A stretch of DNA of 64,000 nucleotides from the NCBI RefSeq assembly GCF_040802235.1, contig NC_133170.1:43781501-43845500 (forward strand), given 5' to 3'. Both the position numbers and the translations under genes were made by a program. Of the stretch, positions 22,504 through 33,953 are shown piece by piece (positions within the stretch are counted from its first letter, which is position 1; every line of letters starts with the position of its first letter). The notes beneath the pieces were generated by a model. It was not told where the DNA came from and ran no database searches. It saw only the letters and a program-made list of their open reading frames with translations. Origin of the DNA: Manis javanica. Taxonomy: Eukaryota; Chordata; Mammalia; Pholidota; Manidae.

Positions 22504-23540
22504 ACTTACTGGCCAGGGCCAGGTGAGTTTCTGGCTTGGTGCCATTGGCAAGGGGTGGGCTGTTCCCCAGTCTGCGGGAAGCTTTGGGCTCTGTTGGGTG
22601 TGGGGGAGTCCTAAAGACAGGTGGGGCTGGCATCCCAGCTCCACTGCCAGTCCAGACCTCTCAGAGTGAAGGTTGATTCCCCTCCACCTCTGGGACCCAG
22701 TTTCCTTCTCTGTGAGTAGGCGATGCTCATGAGCCTTTCCGTGACAGGGAACCCATGGGTGCTGCTGATGGCCAGACCCTTCTGTACAGGGCCAGGAACA
22801 CAGAGGGCAGAGGGGATGGGGTGGAAGCAGGATAATGGGGGGAACCCGGGATAACCTGCCTCTTCTGTTCACCTGTGTGGCCCTGCAGCTGCTGTCATCG
22901 GGCCCGCAACACTGCTGCTGCCCTGGCTACGTGCAGAGGAGAGCTTCTGCTTCAGGCAGGCAGCACCTGGCACCCCAAGACCCTAGTCTGCTTCCTGCTC
23001 CTCTTGCTCTACCTGCTCATCCCAGACCCTCTGCCGGGGCAGGTGCTCTGGTACCTCCTCTGTTGACAGACTCGGGCAGCTCTCCAGCATCCCGCTGCAT
23101 CCTCAAGGACCTGTACAAAGCTGCGGCCAACCTGGCTACCTTTGTGCTGTGTCGCCCCCTCTACTCGTGTCCCGCTGCACAGAGAGGCAAGGTGCCCCAC
23201 CATGCGTTGGATGTCACCATTCGTGCATGTGTCCTCCTCCGTGTTTGATGCCATGTGCTGCCTGGGTGCCATCAGCCACTGTGTTGTAGCCATAGGGTTC
23301 CAGGGAGAGGTGGGGCCGTCTTCACCAGGCCCAGCCTATCCTGGGATGGACACAGACACGGCACAGTGCTGCCTGGAACCACTGCCTCCTGTGTGCCCAG
23401 TGGAGGCTTCTGAGGATTCGGGTGGCTGGCAGCCATAGGTTCTCATGGTATGCTTGCTCCCAAGGGAGCCCTCTATGCAACTTCCTCCCCTCATCCCTGA
23501 GGAATAGCCTCCCAGGTATTAAAGATGGTGTGAGAGGTGA
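22504..23540. other. Downstream flank of the RalGDS/RGL4-like gene (copy A; partner 62840-63876)
   Basis: GC-rich; probably 3' UTR or further non-coding exons. A stretch at 22,885-23,250, after a TGTGGCCCTGCAG acceptor-like site, is open for over 100 codons on the plus strand, but I recognise nothing in it. An ATTAAA hexamer lies near 23,518. No clear polyadenylation site could be fixed. Confidence 0.4.
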
Positions 23541-25270
23541 CATAGAGACCTCCTCCTGAAAGCACGTATTTTATGAAAATATAAGTAAAAGAACTTATCC
23601 TGAAAGAGTACCAGGAAAGAAGACTGCCCCAGACTGCGTACACCTGGAGAAAAGGGCAGATCTCATGGAAATGGAAACCAAAGCTGTGACGTGGCAGACC
23701 CAAGGCTTTCCTCCACCACAGCTCATCAGAGGGAGGAAGGGACACAGACCGGGGAGGGAGTGTAGGCCTGGGACTGCTGAACACCTAGCCCTGGAGACCT
23801 GTTCAGGGAGCACGAACCTACATTGCATGGTGCCCTGGTGATTAGTGGGGTTGGAAAGCTAAGACAGGCCCAATACCTGGAGAGATGGAGATTCCAGATA
23901 CTTGTGGGAAACGGATTCATATCTGGCTAATCTGGGCGGGCAGTCTGAAAGACCTCCGAAAAGCAAGAGGGCTGCTAAAGGGGCAAGGATTCCACAGAGC
24001 TTACTGCTCAGGAAAAAGGACGGGTAGACAAAATTGTCTGGGTGCACTCTGCCCAGCAGGTTGGGAATTTAAACAATCTTCAGGCGCTCCTTCCCACTGG
24101 CTGGCTCCACAACTCCACAGCCCCCCATTGCGATATGCAGTCAGTGTCTTCCTCCCGGCTAGCCTGCACCTGGCTCGAAAACCGGCAGCCCCTGCCCTGG
24201 CGTCAGGCCAGCCAGAGGTAAGCCCCTGCCTACAGCAGCTACAATCACAAAGCACAGAGGCTTACACCTGTGTGTTCGGCCAGCGGTTCTGGCAGGTGAG
24301 ACAGGCATGTCAACCAGGAAACAGGAAACAGCCCTTTCCTCCCCCCAGGCACCAGCACCACTCCCCTTTGACGCCCGACATCACTCCAGGGGCTGAGCAG
24401 CCCCACAGAGTAGAGCTTCTGGGCACTAGAAGGCACCACATACAAATATGAAATGTCAAAGGAACCTGGTACAAAGCCAAATCTCAACACCAGAGAAAGG
24501 ATCGAGTGAGACTGAATTAATAAATTTTCCTCAAAGTGATTTCAAAATGAAAATGATAAACATACTCATGAAGGTACAGAAAAATATTCAAGAACTCAGG
24601 AATGATTTTTGGGACAGAGACCCAATTGTTGAAGAGCACAACAGAGGTTTTAAGGTTAGATACGGCGGAGGATGTGAAAAAGGAAATGGAAATTAGGGAA
24701 GAGGAATACAAAGAAGCTGGGGAACAGAGAGAAAAAAGGCCCTCAAGGAATGAAAGAATACAGAGGGAAATGTGTGGCCCAATCCAAACGGAACAATATT
24801 CGTATTATAGGGGTATAAGAGAAAGGAGAGAGAAAAAGGGATAGAAAATGTCTTTGAGGAAGTAATTGCTGTAAACTTCCCCAGTCTGGGGAAGAAGATA
24901 GTCTCTCAGGCCTTGGTAGCGCACAGATCTCCCAACACAAGGGACCCAAGGAGGACAACACCAAGACACATAATTAAAGTGGCAAACATCAAAGATAACA
25001 ACAGACTAAAAGCAGCCAGAGAGAGAAATTAGATCACATGCAAAGGAAAACCCTTCGGCTATCATCAGACTTCTCAGCAGAAACCTTAGAGGCCAGAAGG
25101 GAGTGGTATGATATATTTAATTCAATGAAGCAACAGGGCCTTGAACCAAGAATACTTTATCTGGCAAGATTATCATTTAAATTTGAAGGAGGGATTAAAA
25201 AATTTCCAGATAAGCAAAAGCTGAGAGCATTTACCTCCCACAAACCATCTCTACAGGCAGAGACTGGCTT
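23540..25270 (+). mobile_element. Old L1 fragment: 5' UTR and ORF1, 3'-truncated (unit A)
   Basis: From about 23,540 the sequence follows mammalian L1 5' UTR (for example GGGCACTAGAAGGCACCACA). ORF1-like frames run from about 24,448 to 25,265. Recognisable pieces include ARREWYDIFNSMKQQGLEPR and LARLSFKFEGGIKKFPDKQK, the C-terminal ORF1p domain, plus a Gln/Lys-rich coiled-coil part. Several frame changes break it, and it stops at the end of ORF1 with no ORF2 behind it. It is far more diverged than the young L1 at 38.5-47.7 kb. Confidence 0.8.
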
Positions 25271-25855
25271 GCTGCATGCAGACTCGCTCTGAATGAACAG
25301 GATGTTAGTGACTGATCTGACACCGTGAAAATAAAGTTGGGTATAATCCTTTCACCCCAAGAACATTTTACTGTCACTTCTTTGGTCACAGTGAATCCAT
25401 AGTGAACTTGCCCAGGGATGAAACCCATTGGCAAGACAAGAATCTTCTTAACTTCCTGGGTTTTAAAATACAATCTTAGCTTTAAGATGGAATCTTTCTT
25501 GTCTTTACTATGCTGTGTTTATGGCTGGGCTAGCTTGCTAAATGAACTGTCCAGTCTGCAAATTACTTGATTAGGGGATGGAAATGGAAAAACAGCATAT
25601 AGGTAAAGTTAAAAAAATAAGCTGGGCCTTTTAGCAGGCTAAGTGAATCTTACAATGACATGATTTCATTAACGCAATAAAGACAAGGGTGTGCTGAGTG
25701 ACTTTCCTTTATCTGGGGAATATTCAAACATTCCAGGCCAGTTACTCCTGGCTTCTTGAACTTTAACTGATCTCACTGAAGAATGCCTATATTCTAAGTT
25801 TGCTATTTTTACCCTAGAGAAGGGACAAGCAGAACGTGCAAAAGAGCCCTGTGCA
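25271..25855. other. Spacer without identifiable features
   Basis: No gene or recognised repeat between the truncated old L1 and an L2-like stretch. Only short open frames. Confidence 0.5.
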
Positions 25856-25859
25856 CCTT

Positions 25860-26330
25860 ATTAAGAAGTGCAGACTCTATTTCATAGGCAATACAGGGAC
25901 AGAAAATGATTTTGAGCAGGGAAATACCATGATCACTTTGTTTATAGGTAGGTCATCTAGCGGTAGTGAGGGGAAAGAATTTAAGTGGGTAGTACTGAAG
26001 GATGAGAGATCAAGTAGGAGGCCACTGCACAGCTTAGGTGAGAGGCGGTGAGGGCTTGGAAGCCCAGTGTGGTGGTGAGAACTGAGAGGAGACAGACGTG
26101 AGAAAGAGCAAAGTCAGCGGAGCATGGGCCTGACTTGCTGTGTGCAAGATGGAAGGGGAAGGCGTCTCCCGGGTTTCTTCCTGGGATGGCTGGGGTCAGT
26201 TAACGATACTGGTAAACAAGTTGTGGGCACAGGAAGATAACGGACTAAGTTTGCAAGATTTTAGGTTTGGGATACTTGTGGGTAACTGAGGTTGGTAATA
26301 TTTAACAATAATTTGAATTTATGAGTTTGA
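25860..26330 (+). repeat. Possible ancient LINE (L2-like) remnant
   Basis: TTTTGAGCAGGGAAATACCA and TGATCACTTTG, then GAGATCAAGTAGGAGGCCAC, loosely follow an ancient mammalian LINE segment with GAGCAGGGGAGTGACATGAT and a downstream AGGAGGCTATTGCAGTAGTC motif. Diverged; family uncertain. Confidence 0.4.
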
Positions 26331-26809
26331 AGGTCAGAAGAGTCAGCACGGACAACTAAGCACTTGAGCAGATAGCTCACCTAAGGAGGCTGTAGGAAGA
26401 ACAGAGCAGCAGTCCATGGGTAGTACATCCTTGGGTTTTCCCAAAATTCAGGAAAATCTTGATGCTTTTTGGTATACAATAAATTCATAAGCAAAAACAA
26501 TTATACAGGAAAATGTAAAGCAGGTCTCTTACCAAATCCTGAGAGCCATCTAAATGTCAGAGAAAAATGGAATGGTCGACTTAATATGATATATCCACCT
26601 CCGAGAATGTTGGCTATTTTAAATGATGTGTAGGAAGAGTTTGCATAAACATATCATGTTTATGATTAAATGTCAAAAGGTTTTTACCTTTATTTTTAAG
26701 ACTATGTCTTGTGTAAATGTTAACAATATGCATAACATTTTAAATATATTAAAAGTAATTTTTCAGATTATTTCAAACTATCCCCATAATATTTTTATAA
26801 TGGGGAAAC

Positions 26810-27535
26810 AACCGTTAAGAATACATTTTCCCACTACGAGATGACACCTCACACACAGTAGGGTGGCTATAATGAAAAAGAGACAGTGCAAGTGTTGGCG
26901 AGGACAGGAGAAACTGTGACCCCCATAAATTGCTAGCAGAGATGAAAAATGGTGCAACCATTTTGGAAAATGGCTTGGCAGTTCCTGAAGGTTAAACACA
27001 GAGCTACCATGTGACCCAGCAACTCCTAAGCATATACCCAAGAAAAATGAAAACATACATCCACACACACACTTGTACAGGAATGTTCATTCACAATAGC
27101 CAAAATGTACAAACAACCCAAATGTTTATTCAAATAGTTATTTAAAATGCAGGATAGCCATACAATGTAATATTATTCAGCAATAAAAGGGAAGGAAGTA
27201 CTGACATGTGCTCCAAGTTGCATGAACCTTGAAAGCATCATGTTAAGTGAAAGAAACCATGCTTAAAGGATCACAGACTGTAAGGCTCTCTTATATGAAA
27301 TGTCAAGAGTAGGCATATCTTATGGATAGAAAGTAGGTGGGGAGGTGGGGAGAAGAACTGGGGAAGACTAATAACAGGGATTGGATTTATTTTTGGGGTG
27401 ATGAAGTCCTAAAATTAGATATTGATGATGACTGTGCAACTCTGTAAATACACTAATATCCATTGAACTGTATACTTTAAGCAAACTATATGGTATATGA
27501 ATTATATCTCAACAGAGCCTTAAAAACGTGTTTCC
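26810..27535 (+). mobile_element. Old L1 fragment, end of ORF2 and 3' UTR
   Basis: Contains the GAGATGACACCTCACACACA, AGGGTGGCTATAATGAAAAA and TATACCCAAGAAAAATGAAA motifs of L1 ORF2's last third. It ends in an L1M-type 3' UTR (GAACTGTATACTTTAAGC, GAATTATATCTCAACAGAGC). Heavily mutated and truncated at its 5' end. A second L1 piece follows directly. Confidence 0.85.
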
Positions 27536-27540
27536 TCAAC

Positions 27541-28985
27541 AACAAAATGAAAAGGTAACTTACTGTATGGAAGGACATATTTGCAAATGACATATCAAAC
27601 AAAGGGCTAATATCCAATATGTAAAGAACTCAGACAACTCAGCAACATAACAACAACAAATAATCCTATTAAAAAATGGCCAGAGGACCTGAATAGACAT
27701 TTTTCCAAAGGAGACATACAGGTGGCCAACAGACACATGAAAGGATGCTCCGCATGGCTCATCATCAGGGAAATGCAAATGAAAGCCGCACCGAGGTATC
27801 ACTTCCCACCAGTCAGAATGGCCACTATCCAAAAGACAAGAAATAACAAGTGTTGGTGAGGGTGTGGAGAAAAGGGAACCCTTGTGCACTGCTGGTGGGA
27901 ATGTAAACTGGCGCATCCGCTATGGAAAAGAGTATTTAGATTCCTCAAAAATCTGCAAAGAAATACCATACAACCCAGTAATTCCGCTTCGGGGAATTTA
28001 CTCAAAGAAAACAAAATCAGTAATTCGTGAAATCATATTTGTGCAACCGAGTGACAATGTGGCCCCTCTGCCTCCACACTGTATTTGTCTCCTCTGCTGC
28101 CTTAACCTTTGGGCCAAAAGGAAAAAGAAGGAAAAAGGCTTCTGCTCAGGCTGCAGCCCTGCACACAGCCTTGCTGATCTTTAAAAGCAATTCGGCTTAC
28201 AGGGTGAGATTTCTGTCAACAGCCCCTTACCTGAAGCTTGCCTCCTACAGGATATAGCGAAATATGTATGAAAATAATGACTGTCTTGTCAAAGAGTTTT
28301 AGGAATATCCGACCAGATCAAAGTCAGCAAGAGTCCCCTACCCAAGGATGCAGAGTTTCTCAGCTTTCCTTGGACCGTCGCAGGCACCTAGATGTCTGCA
28401 GGCTTCTCACCCCCAAACCTGTTCCCCCTCCTGTTCCCCCTTCCATGAGCGTAGAAGCAGCTTGCAAACAACCCTTAGTTAAGATGGAGCTTAAAGACAC
28501 GAGTTCACCATCTTCTTGGTCTGCTGGCTCTTCAAATAAAGTTGCTTTCCTTTCCCCAACACCTTGTCTCTTGATTTATCGGCATGTCATGCTGTGAGTG
28601 GTACAAGCTGTGCTTGGTAACACATGCATCCCTATGTTTATTGAAGCATTCTTTACAATAGTGGAAATATGGAAGCAACCTAAGTGTCCTGTTGATGAAT
28701 GGATAAAGAAGATGTGCTACCTATATTCAATGGGATATTACTCAGCCATAAAAAAAATGGAATCTTGCCATTTGCAAAAACATGGATGGACTTAAAAGGG
28801 TATTATGCTCAGTGAAGTCAGAGAAAGACAAAATGCCATATGATGCCATATGATGCCATAATGAACAGACAAAACAGACACAGAGGAGAGACTGATGGTA
28901 GCTACAGGGGAGGGGGGTGAGGGGTTGGGTGAAATAGGTGAAAAGGAAAAAAAATTATGTTTACTATCTTGTTCTGGGTAATGAT
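27541..28985 (+). mobile_element. Second old L1 fragment (ORF2 end), split by an LTR
   Basis: 27,541-28,030 carries GGGCTAATATCCAATATGTA, GGAAATGCAAATGAAAGCCG and TGCACTGCTGGTGGGAATGT, all typical of L1 ORF2. The element resumes at about 28,615 with TCCCTATGTTTATTGAAGCA and GGATATTACTCAGCCATAAA, and runs to a purine-rich 3' UTR near 28,985. The gap holds a solo LTR, so the L1 is older than the LTR. A short ATGCCATAT repeat lies near 28,836-28,860. Confidence 0.85.
28031..28614 (+). mobile_element. Solo LTR fossil of an endogenous retrovirus inserted in the old L1
   Basis: About 580 bp interrupting L1 ORF2 sequence. It shows LTR-like traits: an AATAAA signal followed by a T/C-rich stretch and a TTGATTT-containing R/U5-like segment near 28,540-28,600. 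No internal retroviral genes are present, so it is a solo LTR. Probably ERV1-like, from general layout only; exact ends are approximate. Confidence 0.55.
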
Positions 28986-29034
28986 TATGAGTGGGGCAAA
29001 GACATGGGACAAGCGTCATGATTAATTTTTCCTG

Positions 29035-29596
29035 CCTATGATGAAAAATGCTGAGATATAAATAGTCTAGTAAGAACAGGAGGAAATCCATCTTAAGGCT
29101 AAGATTTCATGTTAAACACCAGGGAGTTAGGAGGTTAAGATTCCCAACATATTTTATGGTAATCAGCCAGTAACCAACCCTATCTTAAGGCTGGGCAAGC
29201 AGTCCTAAATAATATGTCCTCACTGCTTGAGGGTAACCACTATCTTGGAGAAGAGCAGGACCAAGAAATTTCTTGTGTTAAGTTTATCTTAGGGAATATC
29301 TAGAGGACCGATGGTGAATGGTGACATGACATCTCTCACCAGAGACAGACATCATGAGATCACAGTCTAGCCTGTCCACCCCTTGTCCTGTCCTTTATCC
29401 CATTCTTGAACTCCTTAAAAGACAGAATCCTAAGCCTCTAAGTGTGCCTTCTCTCTGAGATTGCCGGCACTCCCCTTTCTTAGAGTGTGTACTTTGTGCC
29501 TTAAAGACTCTGCTCTTCCAGTGGTGTCTTTGTTCCTGGCTATTTCTTTCTATTTTCTAGACTTAAGCACAAGTCTTCCCTCTCTGTTCTACTACA
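29035..29596 (+). mobile_element. Probable LTR fossil (ERV-like)
   Basis: Unit of about 560 bp beginning near TGATGAAAAATGC and ending in TGTTCTACTACA, with a CT-rich, CTCTCTGAGA-containing second half typical of gammaretrovirus-like LTRs. No coding remains adjoin it that I recognise. The family is not determined and it appears broken or solitary. Confidence 0.4.
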
Positions 29597-30095
29597 GACA
29601 AGCAGGGAGGGACTACTGAGAGCTCTGATTTGGGCTCGCAAGTTCCTGTGGCCTGCCTGGGTGACGCGGACAGGACTGTGGCTGTAGGATTATGCTCTTT
29701 AGGAGCCTCCCTGAAAATCTCCTTCCTTTGCCTTTGGAGAGTTGTCAGAACACAATCTCACTCTATCCAGGCAGGGCGCCACAGCTCCTCTAAATCCCGG
29801 GACTGTAGAGGCTGAGTTCCCACGCCCTGCAAATTCAAGCGGACACTGGATGCCAAGTCATCTTGGGAGCAGGTGAAGGATCTGCCCTATGCTTGAGCAG
29901 TTCAATGAGCGGTAACGACTGCTCAGCAGCTGCCATTTACCATTACTATCACTTTAATAAATTCCTTCCCTTCCTGCACTTGTGCAGCTGCTGAGAATTC
30001 TTTCTGCTCAGTCAAGAGCCCTCCCCTGTCCAGGGGGATTTCACCTAGTGCTCAGGGAGACCTCCCCGGACAGCTGCCTGACAACAGTTACATGC
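29597..30095 (+). mobile_element. Second LTR-like relic next to the CpG island
   Basis: Has an AATAAA near 29,956, followed by GCTGCTGAGAATTCTTTCTG and a CCTGACAACA end near 30,080, an order resembling R/U5 of an LTR. It lies directly after the previous LTR-like unit and just before the CpG island. Identity and limits are uncertain. Confidence 0.35.
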
Positions 30096-30219
30096 GTGCG
30101 TACACGTCAAAACTGACAGCTGCGTGCTAAGTGTGTGCATTTATTTTATGCGCCCCTGTAAACTGCTTCTGCCACCTCCAGGGAGGCAGACAAGCTGCAG
30201 ACCCGACCTAATTAATACC

Positions 30220-30769
30220 AGGTCCGGCACACGGTCTGCCCTCCGCCAGTCCGAGTGGGTCAAAGGCAGGATGAAGGCGGCGGGCTCGGGCTTTCCGCTG
30301 GGGCCTAGGCCCGCCCTCCGGACCCCACCTGCCGGAGCTGCCCCCACAGCCTCGGGATCCGGCCCTGCGTCCGCGGGCGCGCGGTCTGCGCCCGACCTCC
30401 GCCCTGCGCCTCCGCAGGCCCTGCCCGCGGCGCCGCGCGCCAGGCGCTCCTCTGGAAGCGAGTCCCGGGGGACCGCGCACACCCGGCGCCCCGCCTCGGC
30501 CTGAGGGCCGCCCGGGGCGTCCACTCCAGGCCCGAGGGGCTGTTGGCCGAGGCCGCCGCAGTCACAGGCCCGCTTGCAGCGTCTTCCACCGCGGGCCTCA
30601 CTCCTCAGAGGTACGCGCGGCCTCGCGGACTCAGGCGGCGCTTCCACAGCGCCGACGCAGGTCCTCCCGGGGGCTCGGTGCGCAGCAGCCAGTATGGCTG
30701 CTACGTTGCTTCCCTGTCCGCCGAGTAGGCTCACAAGGCGGTGGGGCCGTAGGGACCCCTGGGAGGAGA
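30220..30769. promoter_or_regulatory. CpG island at the start of the second unit
   Basis: About 550 bp of very GC-rich, CpG-dense DNA follows AT-balanced LTR-like sequence and runs directly into the GC-rich minisatellite. Long open frames occur on both strands, as expected when stop codons are rare at high GC. I recognise no protein domain in them. A bidirectional or orphan promoter is plausible, but no TATA box, initiator or spliced exon can be assigned. Confidence 0.5.
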
Positions 30770-32049
30770 ACAGCCCGCACCCCGTCTGAGGAGGCTGCGG
30801 GCGGCCGCGCCCCTGGGAAGACAACAGCCCGCACCCCGTCTGAGGAGGCTGCCGGCGGCCGCGTCCCTGGGAGAACAGCCCGCACCCCGTCTGAGGAGGC
30901 TGCCGGGGGTCGCGCCCCTGGGAGGAGAACAGCCCGCACCCCGTCTGAGGAGGCTGCCGGGGGTCGCGCCCCTGGGAGGAGAACAGCCCGCACCCCGTCT
31001 GAGGAGGCTGCTGGGGGTCGCGCCTCTGGGAGAACAGCCCGCACCCCGTCTGAGGAGGCTGCCGGCGGCCGCGTCCCTGGGAGAACAGCCCGCACCCCGT
31101 CTGAGGAGGCTGCCGGGGGTCGCGCCCCTGGGAGGAGAACAGCCCGCACCCCGTCTGAGGAGGCTGCCGGGGGTCGCGCCCCTGGGAAGACAGCAGCCCG
31201 CACCCCGTCTGAGGAGGCTGCGGCGGCCGCGTCCCTGGGATTACAGCCCGCACCCCGTCTGAGGAGGCTGCCGGCGGCCGCGTCCCTGGGAGGAGAACAG
31301 CCCGCACCCCGTCTGAGGAGGCTGCCGGGGGTCGCGCCCCTGGGAGGAGAACAGCCCGCACCCCGTCTGAGGAGGCTGCCGGGGGTCGCGCCCCTGGGAG
31401 GAGAACAGCCCGCACCCCGTCTGAGGAGGCTGCCGGGGGTCGCGCCCCTGGGAGGAGAACAGCCCGCACCCCGTCTGAGGAGGCTGCTGGGGGTCGCGCC
31501 TCTGGGAGAACAGCCCGCACCCCGTCTGAGGAGGCTGCCGGCGGCCGCGTCCCTGGGAGAACAGCCCGCACCCCGTCTGAGGAGGCTGCCGGGGGTCGCG
31601 CCCCTGGGAGGAGAACAGCCCGCACCCCGTCTGAGGAGGCTGCCGGGGGTCGCGCCCCTGGGAAGACAGCAGCCCGCACCCCGTCTGAGGAGGCTGCCGG
31701 CGGCCGCGTCCCTGGGATTACAGCCCGCACCCCGTCTGAGGAGGCTGCCGGCGGCCGCGTCCCTGGGAGGAGAACAGCCCGCACCCCGTCTGAGGAGGCT
31801 GCCGGGGGTCGCGCCCCTGGGAGGAGAACAGCCCGCACCCCGTCTGAGGAGGCTGCCGGGGGTCGCGCCCCTGGGAGGAGAACAGCCCGCACCCCGTCTG
31901 AGGAGGCTGCCGGGGGTCGCGCCTCTGGGAGAACAGCCCGCACCCCGTCTGAGGAGGCTGCCGGGGGTCGCGCCCCTGGGAGGAGAACAGCCCGCACCCC
32001 GTCTGAGGAGGCTGCCGGCGGCCGCGCCTCTGGGAGAACAGCCCGCATC
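30770..32049. repeat. 54-bp GC-rich minisatellite, 24 units (copy B)
   Basis: Same array as in copy A but with 24 core units. A higher-order pattern is visible. A run of unit variants ending CTGGGAGGAGA, then a GCTGCTGGGGG unit with CGCCTCTGGGAGA, then CGTCCCTGGGAGA, then AAGACAGC and ATTACA types occurs twice, with the GCTGCTGGGGG units at about 31,009 and 31,485. That is a nine-unit block of about 477 bp duplicated in tandem. One unit near 31,220 lacks a single base (GCTGCGGCGG), which breaks the otherwise constant triplet phase. Confidence 0.95.
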
Positions 32050-33855
32050 CCGCACCGTTTATTCCTTGAGAGATTATTAATTTGGTTCTAAATATTTAGG
32101 CCCACAAGTTGTTTTCCGATATAGATTTTTCTTATAGATGTCACAATTGCAAGTTTCCTAAGTCTTTTTCATTAATGGCATTCCATAGATTATAAACACA
32201 TCTATTAATTAATAATATAAGTCCATTGAGTAAAATACATTGGATACAGTTTTGCCTCTAACTGTAGGTCAGTTACGTTTAAGTGTTGAACAACTTTGTA
32301 TGTTATTGGCCCACCGTATGAGTAGTTAAAACACAACTGCATACTTAGGAAAAGAGATACTTTGGTTAGAGAACTTATCTAAAGACAGTTTCATTTATGT
32401 AGTTGAGTGTTCTGATTTCAAAGCAAAATCAACTTTGTGAAATTTATCTAATATTTTAATTATTATTCAACCTGCTGATCATCTTTGACCAAACATTGTT
32501 TAAGAGCTGTTCAAGAAACTTAATCTAAGGTAATATATATAATAGCTAGAAATTTAAAATAGCTTAAAAATTCATTTTCAGAAGACTTATTTAAAAAATT
32601 ATGACAAATGTACAGAATAGAAAAATGTGCCAATACTTTATTTTGTCGTTTATGTATTGACATAGAAAATTATTTATGAAATAATCTGAAGACTGTTACA
32701 AAATTTTTTATAGAGCTATACGTTTTAAAAGTGATACAATCAAATCAACAAGGCTCCAGTACTTGCCATGATAGCAAAGAAATAAAAAGAGTATTATCAA
32801 ATGAAAAAGAAAAAAGAAAGCATTATTTTGGCAGCTTATAGGTAATTATTGAGTTTTTTACATAATTGATTGTCTCTGGGTATAATATAAAGAAGAGTAG
32901 GAGTTAAATGGGTAATAATTTGAAATGAATTAGTTTTAAACTTTGAGTAATAATTGTTACTGGAGCAATCACCAACGAGAATAAAATAACAGTGGATTAG
33001 TGACAACAGAAGTAAAATAAGTAAGTCACAGGGATAAAAAGTACAGAATAGAGAATTTAGTCAATAACATTATAATAACTTTGTATGGTGACAGTAACTG
33101 TACTTATCCTGGTGAGCATTTCATAATGCATTTAATTGCAGAATCACTATGTTGTATGCCTGACAACAACATAATATTGAAGGTCAACTGTCCTTCAATT
33201 TAAAAAAAGAAGAAAAAATATCTTTGCCACACACACAGAACAGAGTGACGGCAGTGCCTCTAGCCGGGAGCCTGCCTGGATCCACACCGTGGTGCAGGGG
33301 CCGCGGGCCTTTTCATCCTGGAGCCCATGTCCTCCCAGCGCCTCGCTGTTCTCTTCATCTAGCCAGGAGGGAAGGGAGCACTAGCCAAAGGGCCACCACT
33401 TCTTAAAACCTGGTCCCGCAAGTGCAATATCCACGTTCCTTCAAAGGATCCTCATGTCCAAAGGTAACCTAGATACCCTTGGCCTGGGGAACTTGGTCCA
33501 GAGAGTGGGCAAGGCTCCCAGCGCTTCCCAGTGATGATGCTGTGTGACAGATGTCAGTCACAGCGTTCACAGGGGAGCGTCCATTGTCCCCACCACTCTC
33601 CAGTCCTCTTTGTATGACATTCAGGGAAACATACTATTATTTCATTGGACATCTGGCCATGTTTTGTGCATTTACCTCTTTTTTTCTGAATTATCATTCT
33701 CCTGCTACACCTTTCTTAAAAGGGGACTTACACTATTTTCGTTTTCCAATGTTCTTTTTATTGAAGGCAATATGGAAATCCAGATAAATTAAGCAGCTTG
33801 GTGCTTATTTAGTTAGTAACAATCCCATAACTAGAACCCATACACCAGCAATCCC

Positions 33856-33953
33856 ATAACTAGAATCAGATACAACTCGGTTGTGTATGGATGTTTGACT
33901 GCAGAGGGGTCGGCATCCTGTGTTATTTATTCAAGGGTCAACTGTACTTAATA
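33856..33953. mobile_element. Terminal fragment of an old Tigger-type DNA transposon (copy B)
   Basis: Duplicate of the fragment at 2,755-2,852, with the same GGGTCAACTGTAC end. It shares the age and uncertainty of its partner. Confidence 0.4.

Noticed and set aside
30141-32048. 635-codon minus-strand open frame through the minisatellite and CpG island (also 105-947 in copy A)
   Set aside because: It has an ATG but consists of 17-19-residue VNTR repeats, stays open in two frames at once, and changes frame midway through a single-base unit variant. It looks like GC-rich repeat open by chance. I mention it only as part of the minisatellite finding.
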